The translations under genes and the position numbers were made by a program. From Paracoccaceae bacterium (GTDB lineage: Bacteria; Pseudomonadota; Alphaproteobacteria; Rhodobacterales; Rhodobacteraceae): a stretch of 32,673 nt of DNA. A model generated the notes under the pieces. The model had not been told where the DNA came from. It ran no database searches and was given only the letters and a program-made list of their open reading frames with translations. The stretch spans positions 1-32,673 of the forward strand of contig JAFIEE010000021.1 in assembly GCA_020832705.1 (NCBI GenBank), in the 5' to 3' direction. Numbering within the stretch: position 1 is the stretch's first letter; each line of letters starts with the position of its first letter. Positions 20,472 through 29,232 of the stretch are shown here, piece after piece.

Positions 20472-23003
20472 ATGTCTCTTGCCATCGACACATCTTTTGC
20501 GGTCCGCCGCTACGAGATGCCCATCCTGGGCGCCCTCTTCACCCTCTCGGGGGCGGCGGCGCTGATCTATCAGGTGCTGTGGGTGCGCGAGCTGGGGCTT
20601 TTGTTCGGATCAACCGCACAGGCGGCGGCGCTGACGATCGCGATCTTCTTTGCCGGGATTGCGCTGGGGGGGTGGCTGTTCGGGCGGCTGTCGGCGCGCT
20701 TGCACCGACCGCTCAGGGCCTTCGGCTGGGTCGAGATCGGGGTTGCGGCCACGGCGCTGGGGCATTTCCTGGTGGCTGACACCTATGTCGCGCTCTACCC
20801 CGCGCTTTATGCGATGGTGGGGGGCGTGCCGGTTCTGGAAACCGCGCTGAAGGCCGCCGTGGCGGCCACGATCCTGCTGCCCTCGGCCATCCTGATGGGC
20901 GGCACGCTGCCCTTGATGGGGCAGCATGTGATCCGCGCGGGGCGCGATCTTGGGCGGATGGGATCGGCGCTTTACGCGCTCAACACCGCGGGCGGGGCGA
21001 TGGGGGCGCTGGCGGCGGGGTTTTTCCTGCCGGTCTGGCTGGGCTTTTCCGGGGCCTATCTGCTGGCGGTGGGCTTCGATCTGTTCGTGGGCCTGTCGGC
21101 CATCGTCATCGCCCGCCGCGCCCTGCCGGTGGTGGCCGCTTCAAGACCCGCCCGCGCGACCATCCCGGCGCGGCTGTGGGCCATCGCCTTTGCCTCGGGC
21201 TTTGCCACCTTGGCGGTCGAGGTGATCTGGACCCGCGCCTTTGCGCAGGTGCTGCAGAACTCGGTCTATACCTATGCGCTGGTGCTGACCGTGTTTCTGG
21301 TTGCCCTGTCGCTGGGCGCGGCGCTGGCCAATGCGCTGAACCGGCTGTCACTGCGGCCTGAAACCGTGCTGACAGGCCTGTTGTTGGCCAGTTGCGCCGT
21401 CATCGCCGCCACGCCGCATCTGTTCCACCACCTGACGGGCGGTCTGGGATACCTTGGCGGGCGGGCCGATTTCACTGGCTATGTGTGGGAGGTGGGGCGC
21501 GTCGCGGTGCTGACCATGCTGATCCCCGGCACGATCCTTGGCGCGGTGCTCCCCTATCTCTTGCGGCTGATGGAAGGCGGCGGTGCGCCGGGCGCGGTGC
21601 TGGGCCGACTGATTGCGGTCAATACCACGGGCGCGATCTTCGGGGCGCTGGCCGGAGGCTTCGTGCTGCTGCCACTGGTCGGCATGTGGAAGGGGCTGTG
21701 GCTGATGGGAGCAGTCTATGCGCTTCTGGTGCTGGCTTTGTGGCGGCCCACGGACGGCTGGGGCGCGCGGATCACGCGCTTCGCGGCCCTTGCAGGCGCG
21801 GTCGTGCTGCTAACGGGCCAGCCGGGGCTGGACTCCACCCGTCTGAACCGCGGCGAAACGCTGCTGGCCTTTCGCGAAGGCCCGTCCGCCCATGTCGCCA
21901 CTGTGCAGCGCGGTGACGCGAAATTCATCCGCGTCAACAATTTCTACACGCTTGGCGGCTCCGGCGCGCTGGTGCCCGAACGCAACCAGACCATGATCCC
22001 GCTGCTGACACACCCCGCCCCGCGCGAGATCTTCTTCCTTGGCATGGGCACGGGCATTTCCGCAGGCGCAGGGCTGTTTGCGAACCCCGACCGCGTGACG
22101 GTTTGCGAACTTCTGCCCGATGTGGTGGATTTCGCGAAAGCGTGGTTTCAGCCTTACACAAACGGCCTCTTCACCGACCCGCGCGTGACCATCCACCGCG
22201 AAGATGGCCGCCAATGCCTCGCCCGGTCACCCGCCACCTATGACATGATCATCGCCGATCTGTTCACGCCCTGGCGCGCGGGTGTGGGTAATGTCTATAC
22301 GGTGGAACACTACCGCCTTGCAGCCAGCCGCCTGAACGAAGGCGGGGCCTATGTGCAATGGATGCCGCTCTATCAGGTCTCGCGCGCCGAGTTCGAGATC
22401 ATCGCCAATACCATGGCGCAGGTGTTCCCCGAGCTGACCCTGTGGCGCGGCGACCTCTATCCCGAACGCTCGATCCTGGCGCTTGTGGGACGGAAGGAGG
22501 CCGCACCGCTGGACCCCGCCACGCTGGCCGCGCAGTGGCGGGCCATGACGGGCGAGGATACACCCGACGATGTGCTGACCGACAGGGCGCTGAAATTCTA
22601 CGCCGGTAATGCCGCGTCCGGCCTCTTCGCCGATGCCCCCGTGAACACCGACGACCGCCCACTGATCGAATACCTTGCCCCGCGCACCCATCGCGCGGTG
22701 ATCGCCGGGACCGCCCGCTTCCTGACCGGGCCAGAGCGCGACAGGCTATACGCCGCCCTGCTCGACGCCCTGCCCTCCGAGGCAGACCCACATCTGTCGC
22801 GGCTGACCCCGGCGCAGCACGACCTGCCGCGCGCCGGGGCACTTTACGCCCGGTGGCAGGGAATGCGCACGCGCAACGATCTGCGCGCAGGCGCGCTGTG
22901 GCAGGAGTTCATCGCCCTGACCCCACCCCACGCCCGCAATCCCGACAGCCCCGCCGGTCAGGTCGCCCGCGGAGGCATGGCCTTTGGCGATACAACCAAC
23001 TGA
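20472..23003 (+). CDS. Fused MFS-type membrane / spermidine synthase-like protein
   Basis: 843 residues. The N-terminal half (about 17-430) has ten to twelve membrane helices, starting PILGALFTLSGAAALIYQVL, a pattern typical of the fused MFS/spermidine synthase family. The C-terminal half (about 455-680) is a spermidine-synthase-like Rossmann domain: 'NNFYTLGGSG', the SAM loop 'IFFLGMGTGISAGAG', 'VCELLPDVVDFA', 'EDGRQCL' and 'DMIIADLFTPW'. True aminopropyltransferase activity is unproven for such fusions. A metallophore-like or polyamine-related role would fit the Zur-like box seven bases before the ATG. A second in-frame ATG at 20517 is possible but has no better ribosome site. It ends 48 nt before the convergent smr gene. 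Confidence 0.85.
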   Translation: MSLAIDTSFAVRRYEMPILGALFTLSGAAALIYQVLWVRELGLLFGSTAQAAALTIAIFFAGIALGGWLFGRLSARLHRPLRAFGWVEIGVAATALGHFLVADTYVALYPALYAMVGGVPVLETALKAAVAATILLPSAILMGGTLPLMGQHVIRAGRDLGRMGSALYALNTAGGAMGALAAGFFLPVWLGFSGAYLLAVGFDLFVGLSAIVIARRALPVVAASRPARATIPARLWAIAFASGFATLAVEVIWTRAFAQVLQNSVYTYALVLTVFLVALSLGAALANALNRLSLRPETVLTGLLLASCAVIAATPHLFHHLTGGLGYLGGRADFTGYVWEVGRVAVLTMLIPGTILGAVLPYLLRLMEGGGAPGAVLGRLIAVNTTGAIFGALAGGFVLLPLVGMWKGLWLMGAVYALLVLALWRPTDGWGARITRFAALAGAVVLLTGQPGLDSTRLNRGETLLAFREGPSAHVATVQRGDAKFIRVNNFYTLGGSGALVPERNQTMIPLLTHPAPREIFFLGMGTGISAGAGLFANPDRVTVCELLPDVVDFAKAWFQPYTNGLFTDPRVTIHREDGRQCLARSPATYDMIIADLFTPWRAGVGNVYTVEHYRLAASRLNEGGAYVQWMPLYQVSRAEFEIIANTMAQVFPELTLWRGDLYPERSILALVGRKEAAPLDPATLAAQWRAMTGEDTPDDVLTDRALKFYAGNAASGLFADAPVNTDDRPLIEYLAPRTHRAVIAGTARFLTGPERDRLYAALLDALPSEADPHLSRLTPAQHDLPRAGALYARWQGMRTRNDLRAGALWQEFIALTPPHARNPDSPAGQVARGGMAFGDTTN

Positions 23004-23051
23004 GGTCGGCCCCGGGCGCCTAACGGCGGCTTTCCGCCCTTCGCTCCCTCC

Positions 23052-23096
23052 TCACCGCCGTCGCCTCAAATACACATACAGCGCGCCGTCGCCGCC
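23052..23096 (-). repeat. Resident copy of the duplicated smr 3' end
   Basis: Matches 3786-3830 with one mismatch in 45 bases, same orientation. This copy is in frame in an intact gene, so it is the likely source. Confidence 0.85.
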
Positions 23097-23672
23097 GGGG
23101 CGGCGGTGGGCGGGGCGGAGGTCCAGCACCATGGGGGCCAGGGGCGGGCGGCGGAGCCAGAGGGGGACCTCGTGGCGCAGGGCGCCGGTGCGGCGGGGGA
23201 TGGGACCATCCTCGCCCCCGGTTCTTCCCTTGCCCGTGATCACCAGCACCAGCCGCAGCCCCTGCCCCCAGGCATCGGCAATGAACCCGGTCAGCGCTCC
23301 TTGCGCGCGCGCCAGCGTCATGCCGTGCAGGTCCAGCCGCGCCTCGGGCGTCAGCCGCCCCCGGCTCAGGCGCTGGAACTGGCGGCGGTCCATGGTTACC
23401 GGCGCATCGCGCAGGGCCTCGGCGATGGGGCGGGCCAGGTCATGCGGCCCGGCGATCCCGCGCCCGCTGGCCGCGCCGACGGCGAAACCTGCGGGCAGCG
23501 GCGTGGCCGGGGCAGCGGGCTTGCCGGGCGCGGGCGCACCGGTTCTGGCGTTGAAGGAGGGCGGCGGCTTGTCCGCCGCCGACCGTGCCCGCCCCGGCAG
23601 GGCCCGAGTGCTGCGCGCCACCTGCTCCCACAAGGCGTGTTCATCGGGGTGCAGGCTGCGGCGGCGGGACAT
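23052..23672 (-). CDS. Smr domain (MutS2 C-terminal-like) protein
   Basis: 206 residues. A basic, Pro/Ala-rich N-terminal region (1-90) leads to the Smr domain with 'LDLHGMTLARA' (His116) and 'LVLVITGKG' (146-149), the two signature loops of Smr endonuclease-like domains. It ends GDGALYVYLRRRR. It lies 39 nt downstream of the tim44-like gene, same strand. Its last 45 bases are duplicated at 3786-3830. Confidence 0.9.
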   Translation of the reverse strand: MSRRRSLHPDEHALWEQVARSTRALPGRARSAADKPPPSFNARTGAPAPGKPAAPATPLPAGFAVGAASGRGIAGPHDLARPIAEALRDAPVTMDRRQFQRLSRGRLTPEARLDLHGMTLARAQGALTGFIADAWGQGLRLVLVITGKGRTGGEDGPIPRRTGALRHEVPLWLRRPPLAPMVLDLRPAHRRPGGDGALYVYLRRRR

Positions 23673-23711
23673 GGATCAGCGCTTCGGTGCAGGGGCGCCG
23701 GGGCGCGCAGG

Positions 23712-24377
23712 TCAGCCCCCGGTGGCGACCAGTTTCCAGTTCGGGCTGTCCGAACGCATGTTGCGGGCAAAGGTCCAGATGTCCTTCTGCCGCTTGATCA
23801 CGTTGGGGTCGCCCTCGATGATCTCGTCCTCGGCGTTGCGCACGACCGAGGTCAGCTCGCCCACGAAGCGGACGGTGAGTTCGGCCTCGGCGCTGTCCTC
23901 GTCGAAGGTGGCGCCGGTCAGCTCCAGTTCGCGCAGGCCGACGAATTCGGCCTCCACGCGCAGCCCCTCGCGCTCGCGGATCTGCACCACCTCGTCGAAG
24001 CTTTCGAACACGTCGCGCGACAGGAAGGGCAGGATTTCGTCCAGCGTGCCGTTCTCGAAGGCCATCAGGATCATCTCGTAGGCGCCGCGTGCGCCGGACA
24101 GGAAGTCGGTGACGTTGAACTCGGGGTCCACCTCCTTCATCCGCGCCAGCGCCTTCGCCTCGGGCGAATCCTCGTCCACGTGGTCGGTGATGTCGGTGTC
24201 GGGGCCGCCCTCGATCACCTCGAACCGGCGCGGGGGCGGGGCGCTCTCACGCGGGGCAGGGCCGTTCACGGGCGGTTTCTCGAACCCGTCACGCGAGCCA
24301 AGCACGCTGCGCAGACGCATGATCAGGAAAACGGCGATGCCTGCGAGGACAAGTAGCTGGATCACGGCAGGGTCCAT
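23712..24377 (-). CDS. Tim44/TimA family inner-membrane-associated protein
   Basis: 221 residues from the second of two adjacent ATGs (24377), which is better spaced from GAGG than the one at 24380. One N-terminal membrane helix (about 5-21, IQLLVLAGIAVFLIM), a linker rich in Pro and charged residues (25-75) and a Tim44-like domain (about 85-221; for example 'FLSGARGAYEMILMAFENG', 'EADFVGL'-like strands, 'KRQKDIWTFARNM', 'NWKLVATGG'). Bacterial Tim44-like proteins are linked to membrane protein assembly and envelope function. Placement divergent from fxsA and secB and upstream of smr is conserved in alphaproteobacteria; mltA, usually between it and smr as I recall, is absent here. Confidence 0.88.
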   Translation of the reverse strand: MDPAVIQLLVLAGIAVFLIMRLRSVLGSRDGFEKPPVNGPAPRESAPPPRRFEVIEGGPDTDITDHVDEDSPEAKALARMKEVDPEFNVTDFLSGARGAYEMILMAFENGTLDEILPFLSRDVFESFDEVVQIREREGLRVEAEFVGLRELELTGATFDEDSAEAELTVRFVGELTSVVRNAEDEIIEGDPNVIKRQKDIWTFARNMRSDSPNWKLVATGG

Positions 24378-24486
24378 CATTACCTCGGTGGGGAGGGGTT
24401 GGTATCAGGTGTTGCGCCCTTATGTAAGGTGCCGGGGCGGGCAAGTCCACCGAAAGCGCCCCGGTGAGCGGAAAGCGGAAGACACA

Positions 24487-24987
24487 ATGCGGATAGTACT
24501 GGCGCTGATCGCGCTGCCCCTCATCGAGATCGCGCTGTTCGTGCAGACCGGTCGCTGGCTGGGGCTGTGGCCGGTGCTGGGGCTGGTGATCGCCAGCGGG
24601 CTGGCGGGCGTGATGGTGCTGGCCCGGGGCCGCGTGAGCAGCCTGCGCGATATCCAGCACGCGCTGGAGCAGGAGCGCGACCCCGCCGGACCGCTGGCGC
24701 ATGCGGCGCTGCGGATGCTGGGCGGCGTGCTGCTGGTCATGCCGGGGTTCTTCACCGATACCCTGGGCCTGTTGCTGATGGTGCCGGGGTTGCGCGGGTT
24801 GTTGCTGCGACGCATGGGCGCGCGGATGCATGTGGTCCGTCCCGGCGGGCCGCAGCGCGCACGCGCGGATGTGATCGACGGTGACTATGAAGTGCACGAA
24901 CCACGCCCCGACACGCCCTGGAGCGCGCTTGAAACCGACCGCCCGCAGGACACGGCCCCGCGCGCAGGCCGCGAAAACCGGCATTGA
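24487..24987 (+). CDS. fxsA: FxsA family membrane protein
   Basis: 166 residues; the ATG at 24487 is preceded by GGAAG. The FxsA fold is clear: two close N-terminal helices (LALIALPLIEIALFVQTG and VLGLVIASGLAGVMVLARG) and the conserved 'GGVLLVMPGFFTDTLGLLLMVPGLR'-type block (about 79-103, quoted in part). A polar, Pro-rich tail follows. Named for suppressing F exclusion of phage T7 in E. coli; its cellular role is not firmly known. 106 bp separate it from the divergent tim44-like gene and 56 bp from secB. Confidence 0.92.
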   Translation: MRIVLALIALPLIEIALFVQTGRWLGLWPVLGLVIASGLAGVMVLARGRVSSLRDIQHALEQERDPAGPLAHAALRMLGGVLLVMPGFFTDTLGLLLMVPGLRGLLLRRMGARMHVVRPGGPQRARADVIDGDYEVHEPRPDTPWSALETDRPQDTAPRAGRENRH

Positions 24988-25043
24988 GACACCAGCACCA
25001 AGCTGCTAGAACGCGTCCGGATTGCGAATTTCAGGAGCGAAAG

Positions 25044-25586
25044 ATGACCGACAACCCCAACAACGGCGCCGGGTCCGAGGCGAAGCCGGAGCAGGCCCAG
25101 CAGGGGCAGCAGCCGCAGGTCAAGATGCGTGTCGTCACGCAGTATGTGAAGGATCTTTCCTTCGAGAACATCGCCGCGCAGAAGGCAATTTCCGGCGCCA
25201 ACGTGCAGCCCGACATCAAGGTGCAGGTCAGCCTGGACGCCCGCAAGCGCGACACCGAAAACCACTACGAGGTGACCACCAAATACAAGGTGGAATCGCG
25301 CAACAAGGCCGATGACGGCGTGCTCTTCGTGGTGGAACTGGACTATGCCGGGGTATTCCTGATCGAAGGCGTCCCGAACGAGCAGATGCACCCGTTCCTG
25401 CTGATCGAATGCCCGCGCATCCTGTTCCCCTTTGCCCGGCGCATCATCTCGGATGTGACACGGGACGGCGGTTACCCGCCGCTCAATCTGGACAATGTGG
25501 ATTTCCTGGCACTCTACCGTCAGGAACTGCAGCGCCAGGCCGCGCTGCGCGCTCAGTCCGGCGAGGAAACCCCGGCGGCCAACTGA
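25044..25586 (+). CDS. secB: Protein-export chaperone SecB
   Basis: 180 residues, with AGGAG (25033-25037) before the ATG. It shows the SecB core: 'VTQYVKDLSFENIAAQ', 'VQVSLDARKRDTENHYEV', 'YAGVFLIEGVPNEQMHPFLL' and 'ECPRILFPFARRIISDVTRD', then 'GGYPPLNLDNVDFLALY'. A Gln/Asn-rich N-terminal extension and a short acidic tail are normal for alphaproteobacteria. It is a cytoplasmic homotetramer that holds preproteins unfolded for SecA. Confidence 0.97.
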   Translation: MTDNPNNGAGSEAKPEQAQQGQQPQVKMRVVTQYVKDLSFENIAAQKAISGANVQPDIKVQVSLDARKRDTENHYEVTTKYKVESRNKADDGVLFVVELDYAGVFLIEGVPNEQMHPFLLIECPRILFPFARRIISDVTRDGGYPPLNLDNVDFLALYRQELQRQAALRAQSGEETPAAN

Positions 25587-25600
25587 CCCGCCACAGGCGT

Positions 25601-25622
25601 GGTGTCGGCCCCGGTCGGCACC
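25601..25622 (+). terminator. Possible hairpin after secB
   Basis: GGTGTCGG and TCGGCACC can pair (eight pairs, two of them G-T) around CCCCGG. No T-run follows, so it may be only a weak or Rho-dependent end. Confidence 0.3.
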
Positions 25623-25691
25623 GCGCATTTCGGCGCGGCCCCCTGGGTCGGCCCCCTGCGCGCAACTCGGGGTGCGCTCAGGTCATGCGCC

Positions 25692-26270
25692 TCAGGGCAC
25701 GATCCGCCGATACCGCACCCCCGCCAGAGACGCCCCGGCGATCAGCCCCGACTGGCCGAACACCACCGCGATCACCGGCGCGAACTGGGTCGTGGTCTCG
25801 GCGCCCATGCTGCCGCCACGGGTCGGCACCGCATAGCGCAGGTCCGCGCTGGCGGCCCAGCCCTCGGAGCGGCGGAAATCGGCCAGCGCCTGTTCGGTCA
25901 TGAAGAACAGTGCATGCGCATATTGCTGCGCGCCCACCTGCAAACCGAAGCTGGCGCGCGTGGCCGAATAGTAATCCACCGTGGTATCGTTGATCCGCAG
26001 CGCCCCCTGGCCATAGGCACCGCCAAGAAACAGCCCGGCCTCGGTTACCACCGGTATGTAGAGGATGCCGCGCGCGTTCTCGAACAGCTCGTTCAGGCCG
26101 GGATAATTGTTGCGCAGGAAATCGCGCGCCGCGTCGACCCGTGCGTCCAGCCGTTCGGGTCCGTCACTGCCGATGGGATTGCCGCAAGCCGCCAGCAGCG
26201 GCAGCGCCGCCAGCCCGGCGATCATGCGCCGCCGGTCCAGCCGGGGCGCGGAATGTAGGGAGATGCTCAT
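25692..26270 (-). CDS. SYLF (YSC84-like) domain lipoprotein
   Basis: 192 residues. A twin-arginine-like basic N-terminus (RLDRRRMIAGLAALP) leads into a lipobox LLAAC, so lipidation at Cys29 is expected. The SYLF domain shows 'ARGILYIPVVTEAGLFLGGA', 'YGQGALRINDTTVDYYSATR' and 'FGLQVGAQQYAHALFFMT', ending in a glycine-rich strand region. SYLF domains bind phosphoinositides in eukaryotes; in bacteria these lipoproteins are of uncertain function, often periplasmic. It is convergent with secB, and monocistronic as far as can be seen. Confidence 0.88.
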   Translation of the reverse strand: MSISLHSAPRLDRRRMIAGLAALPLLAACGNPIGSDGPERLDARVDAARDFLRNNYPGLNELFENARGILYIPVVTEAGLFLGGAYGQGALRINDTTVDYYSATRASFGLQVGAQQYAHALFFMTEQALADFRRSEGWAASADLRYAVPTRGGSMGAETTTQFAPVIAVVFGQSGLIAGASLAGVRYRRIVP

Positions 26271-26447
26271 GGTCTGCCTCGCATGTCACGCTTGCCTCGG
26301 TCAGCCTGTTTTCCGGCTGTTCCGGACAGCAGTATAGGCGAGCCAGCCGCCGCTGTCACGCCAAAGGGCGCCAGAACCCCGGTGACGGGCGAAGTCGCGC
26401 CGGTTTGCCGGGACTGCCGATGCGCCCCGCCCTTTCACCATGTCGGG
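26271..26447. other. Intergenic region, nothing recognised
   Basis: It carries the promoter of the SYLF lipoprotein gene and the 3' side of the SDR gene. No RNA gene, terminator with T-run or named operator was found. Confidence 0.4.
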
Positions 26448-27203
26448 TTACATCATGCCCTGAAACCGGTCGTCGCGCACATCGATCATGACCTCTTCCA
26501 GCGCGCGGGCCTGGGGGCCGCAAAGCCAGGCCATGACGCTGGCCGTGACCTCGGGGGCGACCAGATCGGATTGCGGGATGCGGCTGATCGGGTTCAGCCC
26601 GGCCTCGCGGATCTCGCCCTGCATCCGGGTATCCGTGGGCGGGATGCCGAGAAAGAAGAACTGCACCCCGCTGTCGGCGAGCTCCAGCGCGCACATGGCG
26701 GTCAGCATCCGCGCGGCGGCCTTGCTGGTGCAATAGGCGGTCCAGCCCTCCATCGGCGTGGTCGCCGCGCCGGTGCCCGCGTTGACCACCACGCCCCGCG
26801 ATTGTTCCAGCAGCGGCAGGGCCGCGCAGGTCATCCGGTGCACGCCCATCACGTTGACCTCGAACGCCGGGGCAAGGGCCGCGCTGTCCAGCCCGGTCAG
26901 CCGCCCGATCGGAGCGATCACCCCGGCGTTGTTGATCAGCGCGTCCAGCCGCCCGGCCCGGTCGGCGACACGGGCAACCGCCGCCTGCACATCGGCATCA
27001 ACGGTCACATCCAGCGGCAGAGGCTCGATCCCGTCCCCTTCGGCCACGGCGCAGGGGCGCCCCGGCTGATGCGCGGCAAAGACCCGCGCGCCCTGTTCCG
27101 CCAGCGCCTGCGCAGCCGCCGCGCCGATGCCACGCCCTGCGCCGGTGATCAGCACCACCTTGCCGGTCAGGTCCGGCATCGGGATCGGGGAAAGATTGAA
27201 CAT
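26448..27203 (-). CDS. Short-chain dehydrogenase/reductase (classical SDR)
   Basis: 251 residues; GAGGAG lies nine bases before the ATG. NAD(P) motif TGAGRGIG (20-27), NNAG (91-94), and the catalytic YxxxK as Tyr157-Cys-Thr-Ser-Lys161. At the position of the catalytic Ser (13 before the Tyr) there is Thr144 ('NAGTGAATT'), an uncommon replacement that may still work. It probably oxidises a sugar-acid or ketone intermediate. It is transcribed divergently from the dehydratase operon with a GntR-type operator between them, so it likely serves the same pathway. Confidence 0.9.
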   Translation of the reverse strand: MFNLSPIPMPDLTGKVVLITGAGRGIGAAAAQALAEQGARVFAAHQPGRPCAVAEGDGIEPLPLDVTVDADVQAAVARVADRAGRLDALINNAGVIAPIGRLTGLDSAALAPAFEVNVMGVHRMTCAALPLLEQSRGVVVNAGTGAATTPMEGWTAYCTSKAAARMLTAMCALELADSGVQFFFLGIPPTDTRMQGEIREAGLNPISRIPQSDLVAPEVTASVMAWLCGPQARALEEVMIDVRDDRFQGMM

Positions 27204-27234
27204 GGGGCTTGACTCCTCGGCTGGTCATGATCTT

Positions 27235-27251
27235 AATTGGCCTGACCAATT
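27235..27251. promoter_or_regulatory. GntR-family (PdhR/LldR/FadR-like) operator
   Basis: AATTGGCCTGACCAATT: inverted arms AATTGG and CCAATT, one base away from the PdhR/LldR-type consensus AATTGGTnnnACCAATT. It sits between the divergent SDR and dehydratase genes, 31 nt before the SDR ATG and 71 nt before the dehydratase ATG. An FCD-type GntR repressor responsive to a pathway acid is expected, but none is in the window. Confidence 0.72.
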
Positions 27252-27322
27252 TGATACGCTGGCCAGAACGCGGAGTCAAAGCGTTTGACGGAGGGGCCGG
27301 TGAACGGGAGGAGGCGCGGCGC

Positions 27323-28450
27323 ATGGACCGCATTGACCGGATCGAGGCCATCCCGGTGGCCTATCCCGATCCGAACGATTTCAACACCACGCGGCGCACG
27401 GTGCTGGTCAAGGTGACCACCGCCGACGGCGTGACCGGCTGGGGCGAGTGTATCGCCATGTGGCCCGAAGCCTGCCGCGCCGTGAAACTGGTGATCGAGG
27501 AGGGGCTGCTGCCGGTGGTGCGCGGCATGGACCCCACCGACACCGCCAGCGTCTGGGCCGCCATGCGCCGCCATGTCTGGTGGTATGGCGAGGGGGGGAT
27601 TGCCTCGCTTGCCATTTCGGGGGTGGATATCGCGCTGTGGGACATTGCGGGCAAGATCGCGGGCAAGCCGGTGCATGACCTGCTGGGCGGGCTGAAGCAG
27701 CCGCGTTTGCGCGCGAACGCCTCGAGCCACGTCAACAAGCAAGGCGAGGCCGCCTGCGTGGCCGAGGTGGTCGGCTTCTTCGACGCCGGTTTTCCGTCCT
27801 GCAAGCTGGGTTTCGCCAAGAAGGGCGAAAGCAACATCGGCGGCGACCCGGATACCGATGTCAGCTTCATCCGCGCCCTGCGGGCCGCGCTGGGAGACAA
27901 GGCGGAAATCCTGGTCGATATCGGCAACGGCGTGCGGTGGGACGTGGACACCGCCATCGACGTGGCCAACCGCATGTCGGACTATCGCATCGGCTGGTAT
28001 GAGGAACCGCTGTATCCCACCGATGACGCAGGCTACCGCAAGCTGAAGGCCAGCACGCAGGTCCGCATTGCCAGCGGCGAGCGCGAATTCACCGAAGCGG
28101 GCTACCGCCGGCAGATGGAATTCGTGCAGGCCGTCGATGTGTTCGGCGTGGACCCCGCGCGGGTCGAAGGGATCACCGGTTTCGCCCGCGTCGATGCGCT
28201 GTGCTCCGCGCATGGCAAGGTCATCAACGCGCACGCATGGTCCACCGCCATCACCACGGCGGCCAGCCTGCACCTGTCGCTGGCCTCAAGCAATGCCGAG
28301 ATCTTCGAATTCAAGCCCTTCCCCGTGGTGGTGCAGGACGAGTTGGTGACCGAAAAGATCTGGCACCGGGACGGCTGGGCGTATCCGCTGACCGGTCCCG
28401 GTCTGGGAATCGAGGTGCGCGAGGATGTCGTGCGCCGGATCGCGGCATGA
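27323..28450 (+). CDS. Enolase superfamily (mandelate racemase/muconate lactonizing) dehydratase
   Basis: 375 residues from the ATG at 27323, with GGGAGGAGG (27305-27313) upstream; an upstream in-frame ATG would read through the operator. An N-terminal capping domain (1-125) precedes the barrel. Likely active-site residues are Lys161 (SCKLGF), metal ligands Asp199 (LVDIGNG), Glu227 (WYEEP) and Glu253 (SGERE), and His304 (NAHAW). This fits acid-sugar dehydratases or cycloisomerases that abstract the proton alpha to a carboxylate. The precise substrate cannot be read. The linked FAH hydrolase, dehydrogenases and sugar-binding protein suggest a sugar acid. First gene of a coupled four-gene operon. 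Confidence 0.9.
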   Translation: MDRIDRIEAIPVAYPDPNDFNTTRRTVLVKVTTADGVTGWGECIAMWPEACRAVKLVIEEGLLPVVRGMDPTDTASVWAAMRRHVWWYGEGGIASLAISGVDIALWDIAGKIAGKPVHDLLGGLKQPRLRANASSHVNKQGEAACVAEVVGFFDAGFPSCKLGFAKKGESNIGGDPDTDVSFIRALRAALGDKAEILVDIGNGVRWDVDTAIDVANRMSDYRIGWYEEPLYPTDDAGYRKLKASTQVRIASGEREFTEAGYRRQMEFVQAVDVFGVDPARVEGITGFARVDALCSAHGKVINAHAWSTAITTAASLHLSLASSNAEIFEFKPFPVVVQDELVTEKIWHRDGWAYPLTGPGLGIEVREDVVRRIAA

Positions 28451-29232
28451 GCGGGGGCGGGAAATACGGATTGCGGCCGCTCAGCGCGGAGGCGATCCGC
28501 GCGCCGGGGTTTTCGACGCCGTGGGACGCGCCCATGGTGCCGCCGTTTCCCTTCACCTTCCGCAATGTCGAGGTGCTGACACTCTACTGGCGCACGGACC
28601 CTGACGCCATCCGCTTCCTGCTGCCCCCGCCGCTGGAACCCGTGGGCGATATCGCCTGCGCCCATGTCTACCGCATGAACGATACCGACTGGCTGGGCCC
28701 GTATGGCGAGGCGAATGTCATGATCGGCGCGCGCATGCCCGGCGGCGCCACGGGCGGGTATTCGCCCTATCTGGCGCTGTCGTCGGACATCGGCGTGGCC
28801 CATGGGCGCGAGGTGCACGGCCAGCCCAAGAAGCTGGCGCAATGCACGCTGGAGCCGCGCGGCGACCTGCTGGTGGGGCAGGTGGTGCGCAACGGGATCG
28901 AGGTGCTGACCGGCACGCTGCCCTACAAGCAGACCCCCGCCGAGGCCGCCGACCTGAAGCCGCATTTCGATTTCGCACTGAACCTCAACCTCAAGGCGCT
29001 GGACCAGATCGACGCGCGCCCGCTGGTGCGGCAACTGACCTCGCGCCGCCTGGCGGATGTGCGGGTGCATGAAGCCTGGCGCGGCCCCTGCACGGTGGAA
29101 CTGCGCCCCAACGCGCAATTGCCGGTATTCCGCCTGCCGGTGGTGGAGCCGCTGGAAGGGTTCTTCTGGCGTGCCGATTTCACGCTGGTCCCGGGCGAGA
29201 TCATCCATGACTACCTGAAGGAGGCGCCATGA
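28447..29232 (+). CDS. Acetoacetate decarboxylase-like (ADC family) protein
   Basis: 261 residues, overlapping the dehydratase stop by ATGA. ADC family features are 'FRNVEVLTLYWRTDPDAI', 'PPPLEPVGDIACAHVYRM', and the Schiff-base region 'GREVHGQPKKLAQC' with adjacent Lys128 and Lys129, equivalent to the catalytic lysine pair of clostridial acetoacetate decarboxylase. ADC-like proteins also include aldolase-dehydratases and lactonase-like members. In a sugar-acid operon it may act on a 2-keto or 1,3-diketo acid rather than acetoacetate. Both lysines being present argues for a Schiff-base enzyme. Confidence 0.85.
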   Translation: MSGGGKYGLRPLSAEAIRAPGFSTPWDAPMVPPFPFTFRNVEVLTLYWRTDPDAIRFLLPPPLEPVGDIACAHVYRMNDTDWLGPYGEANVMIGARMPGGATGGYSPYLALSSDIGVAHGREVHGQPKKLAQCTLEPRGDLLVGQVVRNGIEVLTGTLPYKQTPAEAADLKPHFDFALNLNLKALDQIDARPLVRQLTSRRLADVRVHEAWRGPCTVELRPNAQLPVFRLPVVEPLEGFFWRADFTLVPGEIIHDYLKEAP

